Of a stretch of 64,000 nucleotides of DNA, positions 44,300-56,458 are shown one piece after another. The DNA is taken from NCBI GenBank assembly GCA_032191485.1, contig JAVDOI010000198.1, forward strand, positions 62,001-126,000. The letters run 5' to 3'. This DNA is from Leptoclinus maculatus (lineage: Eukaryota; Chordata; Actinopteri; Perciformes; Stichaeidae). A program made the translations under genes and the position numbers. The notes under the pieces were generated by a model. It was not told where the DNA came from. It did no database searches and saw only the letters and a list, made by a program, of their open reading frames with translations. Position 1 is the stretch's first letter, and each line of letters begins with the position of its first letter.

Positions 44300-47200
44300 C
44301 CAAATGAATTACATGCAGGACAATCTAAGAAGACGATACTGGTTCAGTATAGTTAGTCTGTGTGAGTTCTGAGTTATGCTTAGGAGGGACGGCATTCATC
44401 CCACTTTGGATGGAGCAGATCTCATTTCTGCAAATCTGACCCAGTTTCTTTGTGGATCTAGTCCATGACAACCCAGGGTTCAGACCAGGAAGTAGAGTTG
44501 TAGTCTTACACACTTCTCTGAGCTTCCATTAGAGCAGCTACTTACCCAAAACCATATAGAGACTGTGTCTGCCCCACGGCCACTTAAATGAATTAAATCA
44601 AAAGTAAACAGTCGAGGAGTTATATTAAATAATCTAATCCAAGTTAAAACTAACGCAACAGTGCAACAAAATAGGATAATTAAATGTGGACTTAAATATC
44701 AGATCTTTGTCATCTAAAGCTGTATTAGTAAATGAGTTAATATTAGATAATCATATTCATTTATTTTGTCTTACTGAAACCTGGCTGTGTAATGAAGAAT
44801 ATGTCAGCCTAAATGAATCAACTCCTCCAAGTCATATTAATACTCATATTCCTCGAGGCTCCGGCCGAGGAGGTGGAGTAGCAGCCATCTTTGACTCAAG
44901 CCTATTATTGAACCCTAAACCTAAACTAGACTATAACTCATTTGAAAGCCTGGTTCTTAGTCTTTCACACCCAACGTGGAAAACAATACAGCCAGTTATA
45001 TTTGTTATAGTGTACCGGGCCCCAGGTCCGTATTCTGAATTTCTATCAGAGTTTTCTCAGTTTCTGTCAAGCCTGGTCCTTAAAACAGATAAAGTAATTA
45101 TTGTAGGTGACTTTAATATTCATGTGGATGTTGAGAATGATAGCCTTAGTACTGCGTTTATCTCATTATTAGATTCGATTGGTTTCTGTCAGAGTGTACA
45201 GAAACCCACTCACTGTTTTAACCCTCGACCTGGTTCTGACTTATGGCATCTCAATAGAAGATTTAATAGTCTTTGCACAGAACCCTCTCTTGTCGGACCA
45301 TTATCTAATAACTTTTGAATTCCTACTAACGGAGTGTGCGCCATTAAGCAAGAGTTACTACACTAGATGTCTATCTGATGGTGCTGTAGCTCAGTTTAAA
45401 GAAGCGATTCCATCTTTATTCAACTCAATACCATGCTTTGATATAACAGAGGACTCCTGTGATAACTTTAGTCCGACCCAGATTGATCATCTTGTCGATA
45501 GTGCTACAAGCTCACTGAGAAGGACACTAGACTCTATTGCTCCTCTAAAAAAGAAGGTAGTAAAACAAAGGAGGTTCGCTCCATGGTATAACCCTCAAAC
45601 CCGTAAATTAAAGCAGACATCGCGAAAACTTGAAAGAACATGGCGTTCCACTAACTTGGAAGAATCTCGGTTAGTCTGGCGAGTCTTAAGATATATAAGA
45701 AGGCCCTCCGTAATGCTAGAGCAGCCTATTACTCATCGTTAATAGAGAAAAATAAGAACAACTCCAGGTTTCTCTTCAGCACTGTAGCCAGGCTGACACA
45801 GAGTCACAGCTCTGTTGAGCCGCGTATTCCTATAGACCTCAGTAGTAATGACTTCATGAACTTCTTTAATGATAAGATCATAACTATTAGAGAGAGCATT
45901 AACAATGTACTGCCCTCGACTAGTACCGATCTTTCCTCAAATAGGGTACCCTTAGAAACAGCTGCAAACCATGATATATGTTTAGATGGCTTTACTCCCA
46001 TCGATCTTGATAAATTAACTTCAACAATCTCTAAGTCTAAACCCTCTACCTGTCTCTTAGACCCTATACCGACTAGACTGCTTAAAGAAGTGCTACCATT
46101 AATTAGCACGTCTCTACTAGATATGATCAACCTGTCTTTACTAACAGGCCATGTACCACAGTCCTTCAAAGTAGCTGTAATTAAACCTCTTCTTAAGAAG
46201 CCCACTCTCGACCCAGTGGTGTTGGCTAACTATAGACCGATCTCCAACCTTCCATTCCTCTCTAAGATCCTTGAGAAAGCAGTAGCTAATCAGTTGTGTG
46301 ACTTTCTACATAACAATAGTTTATTTGAGGATTTTCAGTCAGGATTTAGAAAGCATCATAGCACAGAGACAGCTCTGGTAAAAATTACTAATGACCTTCT
46401 AATTGCATCAGACAAAGGACTTGTCTCTGTTCTTGTCTTGTTAGACCTTAGTGCTGCGTTCAACACCATAGACCATTACATCCTGTTACAGAGACTTGAA
46501 CATTATATCGGCATCAAAGGAACCGCACTGAACTGGTTTGGATCCTATTTATCGGATCGATCTCAGTTTGTATATGTAAACGATGAAGCCTCGATGAGGT
46601 CCAACGTTAGTTATGGAGTTCCACAAGGTTCTGTGCTTGGACCAATTCTGTTCACCTTATATATGCTTCCTTTAGGTAATATTATCAGAGAACATTCTAT
46701 AAACTTTCATTGTTATGCAGATGATACTCAATTATATATATCAATTAAACCAGATGAAACAAACCAGCTCACTAAACTACAAGCATGTCTTAAGGACATA
46801 AAAACCTGGATGACCTGCAACTTCCTGATGTTAAACTCAGACAAAACTGAAGTTATTCTACTAGGCCCACAACACCTCCGAAATCAGTTATCTAATGACA
46901 TAGTTTCTCTAGATGGCATTGCGCTGGCATCCAGCTGCACCATAAATAATCTTGGAGTCATTTTTGATCAGGATTTGTCTTTTAATTCTCAGATAAAACA
47001 AATTTCTGGGACTGCCTTTTTTCACCTACGTAATATTTAAAAAATCAGGCACATCTTGTCTCATAGCGATGCAGAGAAATTAGTTCATGCATTTGTTACC
47101 TCTAGACTAGATTACTGCAATTCCTTATTTTCAGGCTGCTCTAATAAATCTCTTAAATCTCTCCAGCTGATTCAGAATGCTGCAGCTCGTGTACTAACAA

Positions 47201-48451
47201 GAACTAAGAAAAGAGATCATATTAGTCCTGTATTAGCTTCTCTGCACTGGCTCCCCGTAAAATCTAGAATAGAATTAAAAATTCTTTTACTTACCTACAA
47301 AGCCCGAACTGGTCGGGCACCATCATATCTTAAAGAGCTTATAGTACCATATTATCCTACTAGAGAGCTGCGCTCCTCTAATTCAGGGTTACTTGTAGTT
47401 CCTAGAGTCTTAAAGAGTAGGATGGGAGCCAGAGCCTTCAGTTACCAAGCTCCTCTTTTGTGGAACAAGCTTCCCGTTTCAGTCCGGGGGGCAGACACAC
47501 TCACCACATTTAAGAGTAAGCTTAAGACTTTCCTTTTTGATAGTGCTTATAGTTAGGGCTGGCTCAGGTCTGCCTTGGACCAGCCCTTAGACAAACTGGT
47601 ATAGGCGTAGACTACAGGGGGACTTCCTAGGATACACTGAGCTCCTCTCTCCTCTTCTTCATCTCTGTCTGTATGAATTGATGTCCCATTAATGCTCACT
47701 ACTAACTCTACTTCTTCCCCGGAGTCTTTGTGCTTTCTCGCCTCACAGGTTCCCATGGATCGTGGTTTCATCTGGACCCTGGTCCTTCCACCCGCCATGG
47801 CCCTGCTGACACCTACTACCAATTTTATTATTAACATTATTAACCCTAATACCGTTACCACTAATGCACATTACTGACTTTGTTTCTTCCCCGGAGTCTT
47901 TGTGCTTTCTCTCCTCACAGGTTTCCATGTATCGTGGTTTCATCTGGACCCTGGTCCTTCCTCCCGCCTTAACCCTGCTGACTCCCACTAATAAATAACA
48001 CTCTTATTATTACTTACATTACTATTTCATATTACCGGTACCATTAATGCACATTATTGACCAGCTTCTTCACCAGAGTATCTGTGCTTTATCGCCTCGC
48101 AGGTACCTCTGGATCCGGGTTGTACCTGGACCTGGTCTTTTCTCCTGCCGTGGTTCTGTCATACATTTAATGTGTTGAAATTACATTGCATGTGTTGTAA
48201 ATTTGTTATGCTGTTCAACACTTGACATCTATTGCACTTCTGTCCATCCTGATAGAGGATCCCTCCTCTGTTGCTCTCCCTAAGGTCTCTTCCTCTTTTC
48301 TCCCCGTTAAAGGTTTTTTTTGGGGGAGTTTTTCCTGTTCCGATGTGAGGGTTCCGGGACAAGATGATGTCATGTGTACATATTGTAAAGCCCTCTGAGG
48401 CAAATTTGTAATTTGTGATTTTGGGCTATACAAAATAAATTGAATTGAATT
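44300..48451 (+). mobile_element. L2-type LINE, nearly full length but frameshifted
   Basis: 44380-44520 holds a remnant of a lysophospholipase-like ORF1 esterase (RDGIHPTLDG). 44686-45318 encodes an APE-type endonuclease (LNIRSLSSK, LTETWL, GGGVA, VYRAPG, VGDFNIHV). 45179-45742 and 45856-47040 encode the linker and reverse transcriptase (NYRPISNLPFLSKILEK, QSGFRKHHSTETAL, LDLSAAFNTIDH, GVPQGSVLGPILF, CYADDTQLY near 46711). 47056-47556 is the C-terminal region (LDYCNSLFSG, LHWLPVKSRIE). Several frame breaks separate the ORFs. The end has the L2/Maui-style tail GGGCTATACAAAATAAATTG followed by TGAATT units. It lies in a zzef1 intron, in the same orientation as the gene. Confidence 0.88.
47700..48150 (+). 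repeat. tandem repeats in the LINE 3' UTR
   Basis: Three diverged units of about 175 bp share CTTCTTCCCCGGAGTCTTTG, GTGCTTTCTCGCCTCACAGG and ATCTGGACCCTGGTCCTTCC, at about 47711, 47884 and 48065. They lie between the reverse transcriptase stop and the 3' tail. Confidence 0.75.
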
Positions 48452-48533
48452 ATGGCACCCCTCAGCAGTGTGGGGGTCTGCCTTAGTGGTTCATGTGAAT
48501 GGCTGACACACCATTCTCTCACCTGACCTGCAG

Positions 48534-48639
48534 TGTGAAGATTCCAACACAGTCAGAGGACGAGCCGATCGGCTGCTTTGAGCTTGAGGATGACTGGAAC
48601 GATGTGGAGATCAAGCTGCAGCAGTGTCGCGTTGCAAAG
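48534..48639 (+). pseudogene. zzef1: zzef1 exon after the LINE
   Basis: Consensus acceptor and donor bound an exon reading VKIPTQSEDEPIGCFELEDD, then VEIKLQQCRVAK, which matches ZZEF1 just beyond the APC10/CUB-like part. It is open in frame. No later zzef1 exons, including the ZZ fingers, are found in the remaining 15 kb. Confidence 0.8.
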
Positions 48640-49142
48640 GTACACACTGCATCCAGGACACACTTTGTCTTTCTTCCTCACATTTCAACCTCATCATTTC
48701 ATTCTGTAACACTGTTTTTTGTTACTTCAACATTTTGTTATTTAGTAGTATTCAGGGCTTCCAAAATGCACTAAAAAGAGAACAGGTATGGCTACATACT
48801 AAAGTAGGCTAAATGAAGGCCATCATTTTCAATTTGCTGTCATTGTCTTGTAACGCGCGGTGCCGCCGCACGTGTAAATAAATAAATAAAGAGAGGCCTC
48901 CTGTTGGAAACGAACAGAAGTGAACGAGCGATCTCTCAGAAGTGTATACGGCGACTGAGAGGACCTCGCCGGCGACGGGCAGACCCGAGCTGCCGCCGGG
49001 GTGACCACGGATCCACCAGACTCGTGTCTCGATGTCCGGTCGTCCCCCTGTGAGTGCCCCTAGTGCATACAAGGACTGCGAGAAGGGGGAGAGATGCGGA
49101 GGACCAGTTCTCTCTCTATATGACTCACTCACCTGGCCTTAA
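48640..49142. other. no recognised gene
   Basis: GC-richer sequence at 48850-49080 with an AATAAATAAATAAA run. It may be one side of an older repeat that the piggyBac at 49143 split, because it stops exactly at the TTAA target (49139-49142). Confidence 0.4.
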
Positions 49143-49767
49143 CCCTCTGGGAACTAGGCCATTTTCTCGATTTTTAAATGTTTTCTTAAACTCACCTTTT
49201 AAGGCACTTTCATATATGCTACATACCCCTGTCTTATATCAAAATGTGCAAAACAATCTCAGCTATCTATATAATAAGGCACCAATTGTCCTAAGGCACT
49301 GTGCACTGTGCAATTTGGCCTTAAAAAAAAAAGTCGGAAGTCCAATTTTTGGAAAATTCTTCAAATCTCGACTTTACTCATGTGGATGAAGTGTTTTGGT
49401 GCTTGAAATTGGTTTACCAAAGTCTTAGGTTCACACAAGTAGTGGAATATATATGAATAAAATAGTAGATAGATGTATAATAAATGGCAAACCAAATTTT
49501 GTAATATCATTTTTTAGTAGGTATCATTTACTCTCACCAGTAGAGGGACTGTCACTTTACTCTCACCACTAGAGGAACTGTCACTTTACTTCAGAGGAAC
49601 TGAGATGAAATGGGACTGAGTGATGACTTCATACTACAAGCTTCATGGGATGTGCAAATGAAAAATTAACAATACAACAGTTTTTGTTTTCAAACCAAAC
49701 CAAATTTATTTACAAAATATAAAAACAAAAACACACTATTTACAAAATTGTTTCAGCTGCCAGTTTC

Positions 49768-52327
49768 TCAACTTGTGTGCCATGCTGCGAAACAGTTCCT
49801 GTCCAACTGCATGCAGAGGGGAACATCACACTCCTGGCATTTCCATGGAGTGTCCTTTCGCTGGCCGTGGCTGTGGCAATGTTCACACCTCTTGCGACCT
49901 GTGGCGGCTTTCAAGCTGGGGCCTGGGATTTCAGCAGCGATGGCCACAGGAAGATGACCTGCAGGTGCCCGGGCAGGAGCTGTGTGGAGAGGCATGCCCA
50001 AGAGCTCAGCAGTCAGCTCCTCCATGAAAAGTCTGTGTGACATGGGTTGTGTTTGCTGGGCCAGACAGAGTTCCTTGTGAATGATGTAGCTGTTGGTGGT
50101 GGCAATGTCCAGAAAATGGTAAAAAAGGTTCCTGTACCAGTGCATGGTTTTGTGTTGTGCAGAGTAGTATTGAATGAGCTGGTCTGATTGATCAACTCCA
50201 CCCATGTGTTTGTTGTACTCTGTAACCGGTGTGGGACAGGGGACTGAAACCCTTGACCAGGAGCCATCTGTGCGTTTCACCTTCCTCAGCACAGTTTTCC
50301 CAGAGTATGCTGCGTGGATGGTGGAGCAGATCGATACTTCCCTCGTGTCCATCCATTTCACAAAGACGATGGGGTCATCGCGGATCCATCTCATGGAGCC
50401 TCTCTCCGACTTCTTTGTGAGGGCGTTGACATCTGTCCGAGGGCACTCCTTGCGGTACTCCCTGTAAGTCCCACAGGCAGCAAATCTACACGCATGGAGA
50501 GCCCTGAGGAGCTTGGGGCTTGTGTAGAAATTGTCCATGTAGATGTGGTAGCCTGTGCCAAGGTAGCCTGCCTTCACTAGGGACATCACAACGTCATAGG
50601 ACAGGCCCTGTCCGGAGGGGATGGTGCTTTTGCCGGTGTAGATGGAAAAGTCCACTGTGTAGCCATTCCTCGAGTCAGCCAAGACAAACAGCTTGAAGCC
50701 CCACTTTGTGGGTTTGTCCTTCATGTATTGTCTCATTCCAGATTTGGCCTTGGAGGCGACCATTCTTTCATCCACAGACAGGTTGATGTGGGGATGATAA
50801 AAAGCCTTACAGGCAGTCTGGATGGTGTCCATGAGGGGTTTCAGTCTGAAGAGTTTGTCATGGTCAGCTGTGCCCTTTTTGCTGTCATTATGGACATCCT
50901 CGTCAGGGTCACTGAGATGAAGGTTCCACGATATTGTTCTGTATCTGTCCCGCGGCATGATGAGTGATGGACTACACAGGGAAAAGAGGTGATTCAGTCT
51001 CCAGTAATCCGAAATACTGTCCAGCTTGACCATGGCCATGTAGAGAAGCATCCCAATGTACCTGTAGAAAAAACCTACATCCAAGTCGGTCCAGGTGTAT
51101 TTCTTTCCTTCTGCCAGTTGCTTAGCGGCCCGCTTGTTTGTGTTTCGACACAGTGTTTGTACGGCTTGTACAGAGAAAAACAGTTTGAAGAGGTCGAGGG
51201 GTGTATATGTGGCGGTGGAGCTGAGCTGTGGCCCTGGTGTCCGAGCTGGTTGAAACCTGGAGACAGGGGGAGCAGTGTCCGGTTCTTTGTCTGTCTTCCA
51301 AGACATCGGAGGTGGGTGCGCTGGTGCTTGGGCACGGGACCTCTTTGCTGGCCGGACTGGTGATGATGGCTGTGGTGGAGGTAGTTGAGCTTCGGGGGCA
51401 CGGGTCCTCTTTGCTGGCTGTGGTGGCGGTAGTTGAGCTTGGGGGGCACGGGTCCTCTTTGCTGGCTGTGGTGGCGGTAGTTGAGCTTGGGGGGCACGGG
51501 TCCTCTTTGCTGGCAGTGATGGAGGTAGTTGAGCTTGGGGGGCACGGGTCCTCTTTGCTGGCAGTGATGGCTGTGGTGGAGGTAGTTGAGCTAGGGGGGC
51601 ACGGGTCCTCTTTGCTGGCAGTGATGGCTGTGGTGGAGGTAGTTGAGCTTGGGGGGAACGGGACTTCTTTGCTGGCTGCTCTGGTAGTGCCCTGGTAGTG
51701 CCCTGCCCTGGCAGCTGTGAATCCTCTCTGTAAAAAAAAAACATTGAACCGTCATTACTAAGTAAAGTTCTCACTCCCTTTGTCACACACACACACAGAT
51801 AGATACTTGCTAACACTCGACTACGTGCATGTTTACATGTCTCTGTAAAAAGCTGCATTGTTGACGCTAGGCTACGTCAACAATGCTAGGCTACGTGGAC
51901 TCAACAAGGACTCTGAAGTCATGTCTCGACGGGATTTTGGAAAAACTTGTCCATGTATTCAACTTCAGTAACACTCGACTAAGTGCATGTTTACATGTCT
52001 CTGTACAAAGTTAATCACAACGCACGGGGAACGCTGCATTGTTGACGCTAGGCTACGTGGCTAACAGCGTGGCTAACAACAAGGCTAACACTCGTCTATG
52101 TTTAGATGCATTTTCGAAGCTACACGAGGTAAACAATGGACTTACCCATCTTCAACTGGATCGCGATTATTCTGGTACTCTTCTTCATCATAGGAATCGA
52201 AGTCATCAGGCTCTGAAGCTCCTCTGTCATCTTCGCTCTTGTAATCGAAGATTTCAACCAGTGCCTCAGCTGCCGTAAACATCTTCTGCACTGGCTTTCT
52301 CTGCGGCATGGACTTTCTCTGCGACAT
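49768..52327 (-). CDS. piggyBac transposase, two exons
   Basis: Exon 1 (52146-52327) starts MSQRKSMPQRK and is strongly acidic (KSEDDRGASEPDDFDSYDEE). It ends at a consensus donor GATGG|GTAAGT. Exon 2 (49768-51727) follows a polypyrimidine-AG acceptor, keeps the frame and gives a 713-residue protein. Residues about 70-190 are tandem repeats of the form AKRTRAPQAQLPPP, seven or eight times. The DDE_Tnp_1_7 core follows (LFKLFFS, YRYIGMLLYMAMVKL), with catalytic Asp in VDERM, MDNFYTS and GGVDQSDQ (about 378, 457 and 568). The C-terminus is a Cys-rich finger (RCEHCHSH, WKCQECDVPLC) that in piggyBac binds the ends. The enzyme cuts and joins DNA at TTAA in the nucleus. An unspliced reading from 51858 gives a spurious Met. 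Confidence 0.92.
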
Positions 52328-52359
52328 GGTGTCGTGTCGTGTCGTTTCGTGTCTGTCTG

Positions 52360-52500
52360 TGTCGTCTTCTTCTTCTTCTTCTCCTTCTTCTTCTCCTTCT
52401 TCTTCTCAGTCTTGTCTTCTCCTTCGTATTCTTCGTATTCTTCGTATTCTCCTTATTCTCCTTATTCTCCTTCGTCTTCGTCGTCGTCTTCTTGCTCTGT
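52360..52500. repeat. (CTT)n-rich microsatellite
   Basis: Interrupted CTT/CTC triplets and TATTCTTCG pentad-like repeats upstream of the piggyBac transposase start, read as poly-Arg or poly-Ser in shadow frames. Confidence 0.85.
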
Positions 52501-52880
52501 GTGACCAGAGTCTGACCTGACGTAATGTTGACTGATTTATACGTAAGGTGATGGGCGGTCCTTAGTGATTCCCTGAGCTGATTGGTTACTTTCACACAAA
52601 ATGTAAATGACACAGGAAGCCATGACGTCACACACGTCCGCTGCTCTCTATCGAAGCATCGCTGCGTGCCCAGCTCGTCATAACTCGTCATAAGCATCAT
52701 AACTCCCTGTGTGAGTCACGTACAATCTCACGAGAATATGGACACGGAAGTAGAGAATCTACAGATTTTCTACAGATATTAAAAAAAAAAAAAAGTGCAG
52801 TTTTTTATTTTTTATTAATAGAAACATCGAGTGAGCGCCGCATTGACGCATCACTGCGCTCATAGACCCACAAGGGTTAA

Positions 52881-55369
52881 GGAGAGTGCCTGAAAAGGAG
52901 ACAGTGTTGCTCCTGAGCATTCCCCCGAATTTGCCTCGATAGCCTCCGCTTAAGAGAGACCTATACAGGTAGCCAATCTTACCAAATAGTAATAAATCAC
53001 CAACAGAATAGCAACCAGTATCGCGCTTGCTGTATTGTCTCGATCGCAAAACATTGAGTTACTTTTTAGGTTAGTCTTTTGCTCGAATAGCCGTCGGATT
53101 TAACGTCTTTATTAATTTTTTATAAGTTCTAAATATTTGTATTACCCCTGCCCAGAGCCCAACAGATATAAAGCTCTTTTCAAACTTTTGCTTGAAGCGG
53201 GGCTTTCCCCGGTCTTCTCTTAACTATAGAAACGGATGTTAGTATATGTAGGTGTGTGTGCAGTAGTTGCATCAGTCGTGTGCCGTGCTGGAAGTCCTTC
53301 AACTTACCACAGGGGCTGGGTGATCTCCCCCCCGGAGGAGACCCCTTCTGTCCGGTCTTCCCAGAAGAGAGGTTGAAAAAGGAGTCGGCCGAAAAAGTTC
53401 AATTATCAGTTATTTTATTTTTGTCCAATTCAAAGTAAATCTTTTTGTTCCAATACAAAGGAAAAATGATCAATTAACCTTCTGGGCCCGAGCGACGACC
53501 AATTGGTCGTTCAGTGGGCCGAACAGAACCGAGCCGGTACCGAAGAAAGCTATTTTCGGTAGCAAATATAATATTTCCACAACCATGTAGCATAACGTTT
53601 GAACGAAGAATTTCTCATGAACCGAAGCATGTGTAACACTTTACACACTCAAAACACAATAAAACACGATCTACGACAACATTCCTAGCCTCGTGCTAAA
53701 TATCGTCACTTTTTCGCGTTCATTTGGCCGAGATACGCATCAGAAATAGTCCCTCAAAAGACGCTAATCAACCGGCCGGCCTAAAGCTGTGTAGTTAGCA
53801 GCCGTAGCATTCAAGCACGCTTCGAACCTACAACTCCAATTCCCTCTCCGGGAAACCCTTCAAAGTTGACCGGGGGGACAGCAGCCCCCAGCAACGATAA
53901 CTCAGCCAAATAATTATGGGATGGTACTCACAGTTTTGAAGCAAAATCATCAAACAGTGTCCTTATACTCCATTTTGACCGCTGAAACGGCTCCTACTGT
54001 CCATTTCCGTTGTAAAAAACGTTGTGAAACAGAGGAAGGGGGGTCAAACACGCGGGGGGACAACATTCCAGCAAGGCAGTCTCGGCTGTTTACGCGCCGG
54101 CTCTTCGGCTTAGATTGGATTTTTTCTGTAAATCTGTTAACGCCATTCGATTGGCCACATCCAGCCACGTGCACAGAGCGAAAAAAAACGAAAATCGACC
54201 AACCAGGTGCTCTACAACGGCCCAATACACACCAGCTATTGCGCAATCCTCCCGTAGCTCGCCGGCCTGGAGAGCTTTGGAGACGGTTCCAGCTCTCCAA
54301 AATGATTTCTAACTGCTGTATGTGATAGATTGTGCATGTAGAAGGAAGTTAAATATATAGTTATTTAGCTTCTAAAAGTACAATGGAACAGCTGGAGAGG
54401 CTGTTTCTCACATGACGACCTCTCGTGACCTCTCGTACACGTTTATGTCTCTTGCTCTGGCCTACTTCACTCTATTCACTCCAATTCTTTTGTGGGTGAC
54501 TACTGCCATCATTTGCTATGATGGTGGGTGGGTTTTAGGCTTTCCTCTGCCTAATTTAATATAGTATTATGAATAATAGTGCTTTCTCACCATACGAATT
54601 TGACATAGGGCTGTGTTCCATCTTCAGCAGCCATTAACCAGTAACATATAGAACCTATTTACTCAAATCATATGAGCAAACCCTTCTTAGTGTTAATAAT
54701 TCTTTGCAATGGTTCAAATAGACCTTGTAGTTGGAGTGTAGGGCCCTTTGAGTATGTGTAAAATATTTTCGAAAATTAGTCCAAAAATTGTCTAGGGCCC
54801 GACTTAAAGAACAAAATCGAAAAAGAATTTAAAAACCCTGAACTCAGTGAGCAAGCTATTTTCAAAAGTCCGGAGATTCTAAGAAATCAGTTTTAACCCC
54901 ACGCCGGTAAAGACCTGGTGGACTTCTCCCTCAATCACGCCCCGATCTTCTAAAACCGAGAATATTTATACTCTAGATCTACCGGGGGTGTTTTCACCCC
55001 CACCCTTCGGTGCCTCTCTTGGGAGGCCTCACATGGGCTTGGTAACCCCCGTAAGTTTAGTCATACATTGATAGACCTGTTGTTGGTTACCCCAAAGACC
55101 TCTACTGATACTCAATGACATAGGAACACGCCATGCTCACTGGTTAATAATTATACTCTGACCCAGATACCTCCTCGTAAGATTTCAACAGGTTACAGGG
55201 ATAAATGGTAATACATCAAACAATAGAAAAAAAATTCAACACATAATACACCATTGTGCCCAGCGTATGATTAATAACTGAGTATACTCATATATACGTA
55301 CTCTTCTGCATTAAAGCGTCCATGTCCTTACGGGACAAGAATACGGACGCGGCTCAAGGCCTTAACAAA
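52881..55369. other. no recognised gene; possible TTAA-bounded repeat from 53474
   Basis: No exon found. At 53474 TTAACCTTCTGGGCCCGAGC resembles a piggyBac-type end, and a GGAGGGTTAA lies far away at 56141-56150. The two ends share only a few bases, so pairing them is speculative. A short palindrome GACCAATTGGTC lies at 53495-53506. Confidence 0.3.
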
Positions 55370-55580
55370 AGTTAAAGGTAACTTACATAAAAAGTCAAAA
55401 ATTAAAAGTGTGTGTGTTAAGGCTAAGCCTAAAAGTGTGTGTGTTAAGGCTAAGCCTAAAGTTAAAGGTAACTTACATAAAAAGTAACAAATTAAAAGTG
55501 TGTGTATGAAGGCAAAGCCTAAAAGTTAAAGGTAATTTACATAAAAAGTAAAAAATTAAAAGTGTGTGTGTGAAGGCATG
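55370..55580. repeat. short tandem array, ~65-85 bp units
   Basis: Three or four units containing GTTAAAGGTAACTTACATAA, AATTAAAAGTGTGTGTGT and AGGCTAAGCCTAAA. Lengths vary by small deletions. No coding potential. Confidence 0.75.
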
Positions 55581-55747
55581 TGCAGTGACGCATGGCCAAG
55601 GGCTATGACCTGGCAGACATTAGTCCGGCGGCAGGCACCAAGGCCTGTGAGAAGGGTTAGGAAGGTTTAGGTCCGAGACTGTGTAAACATAATCCCCGGA
55701 GCATATCCCCCTGAACTGTCACCTAGACAGTACCTGTCCTAGGAAAG

Positions 55748-55750
<3 letters not shown>

Positions 55751-55833
<83 letters not shown>

Positions 55834-55870
55834 GGTGGGGGTGGGGGTGGGGGTGGGTGGGTGTGTGGGT
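55751..55870. repeat. (GT)n followed by (GGGGGT)n
   Basis: About 39 GT units followed by repeated GGGGGT and GGGT blocks. The shadow frames give Cys-Val or His-Thr runs. Confidence 0.95.
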
Positions 55871-56180
55871 GTGTATGGGGCTGTTTTCCATCTGATGAAT
55901 GGACATAATCTAGTGTTTCCCATCAATTTCCTATGGCGGTCACTTTTGACCGGGAACACCATGGGTGTTACAAAGTTCACTAAACCACTACAAATTCAAT
56001 GAAAGTGGTGATCAGCAACCTGATATGTTCAAATGCCTAGTGTGGAGGATATCATGAGGCCTTGAGGTAATCAGATGTAAAACACAATATTTATGATTGA
56101 TTAAAGTTGTAAATCGGTCAGATTTGACCCGAACACGACAGGAGGGTTAAGTCTGCTCTGTCCTTCGCTAGCCTCATCTG

Positions 56181-56441
56181 TTTTTCTGAAGTCATACTGC
56201 ATTTTAAAGCTCAGATTCACACCTCCTAACAGAGTCCAAGAGTGTGCATGTGGCAGCTTGTCTTGGCTTTCAGCATCAGATTGAGTTACTGTAACATTTC
56301 CCTTCTGCCAGTCCAAAAATCGTCGGTAAGTGACCGTCCAATCAAATGCTGAAAGCCAACACAAGCTGCAACATAAACACTCTTAGACTCTGTTAGAAGG
56401 TTTGAATCTGAGCTTTAAAATGCAGTATGACTTTAGAAAAA
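56181..56441. repeat. long imperfect inverted repeat
   Basis: Arms of about 109 bases (56181-56290 and 56333-56441) are inverted copies, for example GTCATACTGCATTTTAAAGC against GCTTTAAAATGCAGTATGAC, around a loop of about 42 bases. Mismatches are scattered. It lies immediately left of the Penelope-like element and right of a GGAGGGTTAA end. Confidence 0.8.
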
Positions 56442-56458
56442 CATCTTGATTCGTTCAT

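Larger units (their letters stand above)
49143..52876 (-). mobile_element. intact piggyBac DNA transposon
   Basis: 3734 bp lie between two TTAA target copies (49139-49142 and 52877-52880). Ends are CCCTCTGGGAACTAGG on the left and, reversed, CCCTTGTGGGTCTATGAG on the right, so the inverted ends are short and imperfect. Inside is one minus-strand transposase gene with a single intron and no lesion. The 5' region (52360-52500) is rich in CTT/TTC repeats. The combination of TTAA ends, three catalytic Asp residues and open exons suggests a recent, possibly still active copy. Confidence 0.88.

Noticed and set aside
51075..51698. Frames on both strands over the piggyBac repeat region
   Set aside because: Shadow frames of the Pro/Gln/Arg repeats of the transposase; only the frame that splices to the acidic exon fits the family.
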